Under the pieces are notes generated by a model. It ran no database searches. It had not been told where the DNA came from and saw nothing but the letters and a program-made list of their open reading frames with translations. A program made the translations under genes and the position numbers. Positions 22,012 through 24,651 of a DNA stretch of 24,651 nt are shown piece after piece. Numbering within the stretch: the first letter of the stretch is position 1; every line of letters starts with the position of its first letter. The DNA comes from a virus: the IMG/VR virus record IMGVR_UViG_3300009610_000087, positions 1 through 24,651 of that record; one strand, written 5' to 3'.

Positions 22012-22608
22012 TCACGGTACGTGCCTCCATATCTCTTTAGAAATGATTTTGCCAATAAGTGCATGACACACATCAAAAAGCCGACTCAATTCAGATTTAG
22101 ACCATCTTCCTGTTTTCCACAATCGGCGAATTTGGTATATGGATTTTTCGTGCAGTTTACTATTCCAATGCTCTTCTCCAAAAGGCACCTTATGTCTGCC
22201 TTTGCTCATCATGTCGTTCGTGTTATCTTGTGCTGTGCCTATCCATAAATGATTGGGGTTGCAACATCTAGGATTATCACAATCATGAAGCACCCATTCA
22301 GTATCTTCCAGCCATCTACCTAGATGCAATATCATAGCAAATCTGCTGGTGCTTGTTGCAAAGGTTCTTCCTATGGAGAAAATCCCGCGACGCTTTGTGC
22401 CTTTCCAATTCCAACAATCATTAGGCTTGCCAATATTTACATTGGTCCAAAATCTACGAGCGATCCATTTATTCGTAGGCCAATTCTTTTGTTTTCCAAA
22501 GTCAGCGAAGCATTTCCTAGAACATAGTCTTGCTTTCTTGCGTACTTTGTTGGAATAGTATTGGAATTCTTTCCCACACCGCTCGCATACGGCAGATTCC
22601 CTAGGCAT
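22012..22608 (-). CDS. HNH homing endonuclease
   Basis: This 198-residue protein starts at ATG 22608, with GAGGAG five bases upstream. The N-terminus is a zinc finger (CERCGKEF, then a CSRKC pair). The HNH core reads DCWNWKG, then LHDCDNPRCCNPNHLWIGTAQDN, with the expected His and Asn ligands. The end is an HTH-like segment (SIYQIRRLWKTGRWSKSELSRLF) that should bind DNA, close to NUMOD-type modules. Together these indicate a complete, free-standing homing endonuclease. It sits at the 5' end of the exonuclease gene. It leaves almost no room for a group I intron core. The endonuclease probably cleaves the uninterrupted exonuclease allele. Confidence 0.85.
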   Translation of the reverse strand: MPRESAVCERCGKEFQYYSNKVRKKARLCSRKCFADFGKQKNWPTNKWIARRFWTNVNIGKPNDCWNWKGTKRRGIFSIGRTFATSTSRFAMILHLGRWLEDTEWVLHDCDNPRCCNPNHLWIGTAQDNTNDMMSKGRHKVPFGEEHWNSKLHEKSIYQIRRLWKTGRWSKSELSRLFDVCHALIGKIISKEIWRHVP

Positions 22609-22645
22609 GATTACTCCTCAGCCAAGTCTTAGTCTTCATCATCAT
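22601..22645 (-). pseudogene. Stranded start of the exonuclease gene
   Basis: Three tandem ATG codons (22645, 22642, 22639) follow AGAGGGG (22652-22646), an excellent ribosome-binding site. The frame reads MMMKTKTWLRSNHA and stops at 22601, inside the HNH gene. MKTKTWL resembles the N-terminal segment that precedes VDGxxLAYR in 5'-3' exonucleases; the continuation (FDMYNLAYR) lies beyond the HNH gene near 21985. This is probably the severed 5' end of that gene; the identity is inferred. Confidence 0.5.
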
Positions 22646-23066
22646 CCCCTCTGAAATCATCGGACTCCGCAGCAAATGCCTTTTTATCCTGCTCAGATAA
22701 AGGCTCGTCTTCCGCTTCCACTAAAAAGGCGCAGCTGTCTTTGTGCAATATGCCAGAGTCTAAAGACAGCACTCCGTACTTATGCTCATCATCTACCATC
22801 ACATGTTGTCCTTCATTGAAAAAGGATGCTCGTTTTCTTTTGCCTTTAGATACTGATTTCTCCATCAGCTTTTCACCGCAAATCACGCAGCGTTGGATCA
22901 CTCTTGTCTCTTCTTGATCGGCTTCAAAGTACAAACCGACAGCAGGACCGGCAAGATGTATCACTGGCATTTTCTTTTTCTCCGCTAGGTGTGCTAGAAT
23001 CTCGTAACGGAAGTATATTGCTTCAGCAAGAGATAGAACAAACTCTTGCAATTGTTTCTTAGTCAT
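22629..23066 (-). CDS. Small zinc-binding hypothetical protein
   Basis: This 145-residue protein starts at ATG 23066 in an ATGA overlap with the recombinase stop. After a helical N-terminus (KKQLQEFVLSLAEAIYFRY) it has CVICGEKL, a basic SKGKRKR stretch and an ILHKDSC segment. One CxxC plus HxxxxC or HxxC could form a treble-clef-like zinc site. The C-terminus is acidic (DDFRGDDDED). Its last codons overlap the strong ribosome-binding site and the ATG run of the severed exonuclease start. No family recognised. Confidence 0.55.
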   Translation of the reverse strand: MTKKQLQEFVLSLAEAIYFRYEILAHLAEKKKMPVIHLAGPAVGLYFEADQEETRVIQRCVICGEKLMEKSVSKGKRKRASFFNEGQHVMVDDEHKYGVLSLDSGILHKDSCAFLVEAEDEPLSEQDKKAFAAESDDFRGDDDED

Positions 23067-24157
23067 TCGTATTTGCTCTTTCGGTGAATTGATAACTGCT
23101 CGTCAATGGACTTCCAGACTTTCAGAACAAGCATTTGCAATTCACGCTCCATGCCACGCTTCTCGATCTTGCGAATCAGTTTGGATTTTGTCGTGGACAA
23201 GCCGAAGTCTTCTGCGTGGATGTTCGATCCTTTCTTACTCCAATGACCTCGCTCGATTAGAAAGTCAACGCACGATCCAACATCATCTATGCCGAACGAC
23301 CAATAGATTGGAACATCGACTTTCTTTTCTCGTCCGGTATGTCGAGACTTCTCAACTTTGATCCTGGCAATTATTCCTTGCTGTTCTCGGCTTTTCTTGC
23401 TTCCTATTTTGATATCCTTCTCAATGTCTTTTTTGATCGAGAGCCAGCATTCAATGTGGGCATAGAATTTCATTGCACGACCGCCGCCTCTAGTCTTCTG
23501 GTTTGGAATTAACCCTCCGACTTTATCGCGGGTCTGTGCTATGAAAACGACAATTGAACGTGTCTTGCGCAGCTTGCGTGGAATGGATCGAATCTTTCCG
23601 CTGTTGGCTTTGGCCTTGGCCATACCGTAAGAGCCGGTCGTTTCTTTGCCTTTGCGATGCGCTCGCTTCTCTTTGTCGAATTGCTCGATATCCTCTTCAG
23701 CGTCCAAGGCATCCATACTATCTAGTACATAGATGCATGGTTTCTTGGCGCTTAGAGCATCATCAAGATTGTAATAGAGTTCTTGTACTGTCTCGCTGTA
23801 TACCGGCTCGTCTCGTGTTCCAGCTGGTGGGCGGATTCGTTTTGCCATTTTGGAACCGAAGAATCGCTCCAGTTCCATCTTGGCACCGTTCTCCACATTG
23901 TCGTAGATCAGTTCGTAGTTGTCGAAGTGTTTGTTGTTGGCAGCCTCAGCCAAAGCAGTCAAACCTATCCATGTCTTGCCGGCTTGTGAATCTCCTACCA
24001 CCAATACATAATCGGACTTTGCTATCCCGCCTCGAATGCGTCCGGTCATGGCGAGATTGAGCAGAGTCGATCCTGTGGATAGCAAATCCTCAGCTTTGGT
24101 TACGTGTTTGGTTTCTTTTGATTTCATTGCTGCCTTTATTCGTTTTACAATGGACAT
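23063..24157 (-). CDS. RecA/UvsX/Sak4-like recombinase
   Basis: This protein has 364 residues from ATG 24157 (AGG nine bases upstream), overlapping the preceding small gene by 13 bases. A TTG start at 24202 would add 15 residues without a good ribosome-binding site. STGS lies at 27-30, Walker A GDSQAGKT at 55-62, Walker B IYVLDSMDAL around 133-141, and VFIAQTRDKVG at 195-204 resembles RecA motif/loop 2. A basic C-terminal stretch (KKSREQQG, then EKSRHTGREKK) may bind DNA. The protein should pair homologous DNA during phage recombination. Family is RecA-like; the choice between UvsX-type and Sak4-type is not settled. Confidence 0.85.
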   Translation of the reverse strand: MSIVKRIKAAMKSKETKHVTKAEDLLSTGSTLLNLAMTGRIRGGIAKSDYVLVVGDSQAGKTWIGLTALAEAANNKHFDNYELIYDNVENGAKMELERFFGSKMAKRIRPPAGTRDEPVYSETVQELYYNLDDALSAKKPCIYVLDSMDALDAEEDIEQFDKEKRAHRKGKETTGSYGMAKAKANSGKIRSIPRKLRKTRSIVVFIAQTRDKVGGLIPNQKTRGGGRAMKFYAHIECWLSIKKDIEKDIKIGSKKSREQQGIIARIKVEKSRHTGREKKVDVPIYWSFGIDDVGSCVDFLIERGHWSKKGSNIHAEDFGLSTTKSKLIRKIEKRGMERELQMLVLKVWKSIDEQLSIHRKSKYE

Positions 24158-24267
24158 TGCAGGCACCTGGATAGATTGATTCCTGGTGATAGTATTAGCC
24201 AAATCAGATTGGCGATTTCATCCTGCCAATCACCTTTCCAATCACAACACAAAGCAACAGCAGTCAT
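24145..24267 (-). CDS. Very small protein (40 aa) before the recombinase
   Basis: The frame starts at ATG 24267, overlapping the upstream stop (ATGA), with AAGGA six bases upstream, and ends at 24145. It reads MTAVALCCDWKGDWQDEIAN then a hydrophobic LIWLILSPG and RCLQCPL. It holds a CC and a CxxC pair. It overlaps the recombinase start, so it could couple its translation. I do not recognise it. Confidence 0.45.
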   Translation of the reverse strand: MTAVALCCDWKGDWQDEIANLIWLILSPGINLSRCLQCPL

Positions 24268-24440
24268 TTGTGTTCCTTCAAAGACTTGAGTATCTCAGCA
24301 CTTGTTTTTGCCTTCTCGGCATCTATTTTTTTCTGCTCATCAAAATATTCTTGGAACGCCTTGCGATAGAGAATGTACTCGAAGAACACCCCACCAGCGC
24401 GTGTTCGTTTAGTCCAGAAGTTCAAAAGGCACAGGAACAT
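24264..24440 (-). CDS. Small helical membrane-associated protein (58 aa)
   Basis: The frame starts at ATG 24440, 32 bases inside the preceding small gene, and stops at 24264. Residues 1-9 are hydrophobic (MFLCLLNFW), followed by a basic TKRTRAGG turn, FFEYILYRKAF, and a long charged helix with DEQKKIDAEKAKT. No ribosome-binding site is clear, so it probably relies on translational coupling. The function is unknown. Confidence 0.45.
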   Translation of the reverse strand: MFLCLLNFWTKRTRAGGVFFEYILYRKAFQEYFDEQKKIDAEKAKTSAEILKSLKEHK

Positions 24441-24528
24441 ACCAGTAGCTAAGCATAAGCATAATCAAGATGCCGAATATGGCGCAGACCCAAACACAAA
24501 CTTGTTCCATATGTACGCTGATTGTCAT
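24409..24528 (-). CDS. Small membrane protein (39 aa)
   Basis: The frame starts at ATG 24528, with AGGAG six bases upstream. The 39 residues include one membrane segment (CVWVCAIFGILIMLMLSYWY). It is the first gene after the terminator at 24540-24567. The size and single span suit a small membrane regulator or a phage membrane peptide; nothing more can be said. Confidence 0.5.
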   Translation of the reverse strand: MTISVHMEQVCVWVCAIFGILIMLMLSYWYVPVPFELLD

Positions 24529-24539
24529 TTGATGCTCCT

Positions 24540-24567
24540 AAAAACAGGTGCCGTCGCACTCGGCACC
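24540..24567 (-). terminator. Intrinsic terminator after the poly-Asp gene
   Basis: On the minus strand GGTGCCG pairs perfectly with CGGCACC (24561-24567 and 24547-24553) over a 7-base loop, followed by TGTTTTTA. It would end or attenuate transcription coming from the right before the small genes. Confidence 0.75.
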
Positions 24568-24587
24568 AGACCCCACACCAGACCCCA
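24564..24587. repeat. 12-bp tandem duplication beside the terminator
   Basis: CACCAGACCCCA occurs twice in direct contact at 24564-24575 and 24576-24587. The terminator-proximal copy supplies part of the hairpin stem, so the duplication may have arisen by slippage next to it. Confidence 0.85.
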
Positions 24588-24594
24588 TCGTGGA

Positions 24595-24651
24595 TCAGTC
24601 ATCATCATCATCATCGTCGTCGTCGGCATCATCATCGTCATCGTCATCGTC
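24595..24651 (-). CDS. Poly-aspartate C-terminal tail of a gene cut by the window edge
   Basis: The minus frame from the window end reads 17 Asp and one Ala in 18 codons, then TGA (24597-24595). The protein itself lies outside. Acidic C-terminal tails are usual in single-stranded DNA-binding proteins, and one next to a recombinase gene would fit. Here the tail lacks the hydrophobic last residues of typical SSB tails, so this is only a guess. Confidence 0.5.
   Translation of the reverse strand, partial: DDDDDDDDADDDDDDDDD

Noticed and set aside
21990-22620. Group I intron with HNH gene inside the exonuclease gene
   Set aside because: A phase-correct join ending in G can be found, but the HNH ORF fills almost the whole insert, no core space remains, and I found no partner for the exon end. 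It is kept only as an alternative to be tested.
23554-24060. Plus-strand reading frame of 168 codons opposite the recombinase
   Set aside because: It opposes a gene with clear Walker motifs, is rich in Arg/Cys/Trp as shadows often are, and lacks a ribosome-binding site.
24186-24452. Plus-strand 88-codon frame near the right end
   Set aside because: The minus strand here holds overlapping frames with ribosome-binding sites that fit the operon; the plus frame has none.
24595-24651. Trinucleotide CAT/CGT run as a CRISPR or microsatellite
   Set aside because: There are no spaced repeats; the run is explained as Asp codons of a minus-strand gene ending in TGA.

Overview
The window is part of a double-stranded DNA tailed phage or prophage genome. 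It divides into two convergent transcription units that meet near position 15,700. The tail genes point to a siphovirus with a long, flexible, non-contractile tail: one tail-tube protein, a G/GT-type chaperone pair made by -1 ribosomal frameshifting, an 885-residue tape measure, and no sheath gene. The host cannot be told from the sequence. No terminase, portal, endolysin, DNA polymerase, integrase or tRNA is visible, so the genome continues beyond the window.

Rightward virion unit (1-15,693). It opens with virion-surface or fibre-like genes (1-2,758), including a protein built from 24-residue tandem repeats. The head module follows: DUF2213-like protease with a possible nested scaffold (2,772-4,124), decoration protein (4,180-4,632), major capsid protein (4,705-5,787), a likely terminator, and an acidic/basic low-complexity protein (5,894-6,445). 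Next come head-tail connector, head closure, HK97 gp10-like and tail-terminator proteins (6,463-8,227), another virion protein, the tail tube (8,868-9,314), the frameshifted chaperones (9,341-10,212) and the tape measure (10,209-12,866). Five distal genes follow, including a cysteine-rich exported protein and a 51-residue zinc-knuckle protein.

Leftward DNA-metabolism unit (24,651-15,737, minus strand). The genes are tightly packed, mostly with ATGA or TAATG overlaps. In transcription order: the poly-aspartate tail of an unseen protein, an intrinsic terminator, three very small genes, a RecA/UvsX/Sak4-like recombinase, a zinc-binding protein, an HNH homing endonuclease, a 5'-3' exonuclease, a J-domain protein, a DUF4177-like protein, a PD-(D/E)XK nuclease, three unknown proteins, then a Rad50/Mre11 (gp46/gp47-type) set. 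The theme is recombination-dependent replication and repair: end resection by Mre11/Rad50 and the flap exonuclease, strand pairing by the recombinase, and branch cutting by the PD-(D/E)XK nuclease.

The two most notable points are these. First, the HNH gene sits exactly where the 5' end of the exonuclease gene should be. A strong ribosome-binding site and a stranded start peptide lie on the far side of it, and the remaining exonuclease ORF lacks its first catalytic aspartate. Second, Rad50 is encoded as two separate proteins, split at the zinc hook, with the Mre11 gene and a free coiled-coil protein between the halves. No stretch longer than 300 bases lacks a gene.
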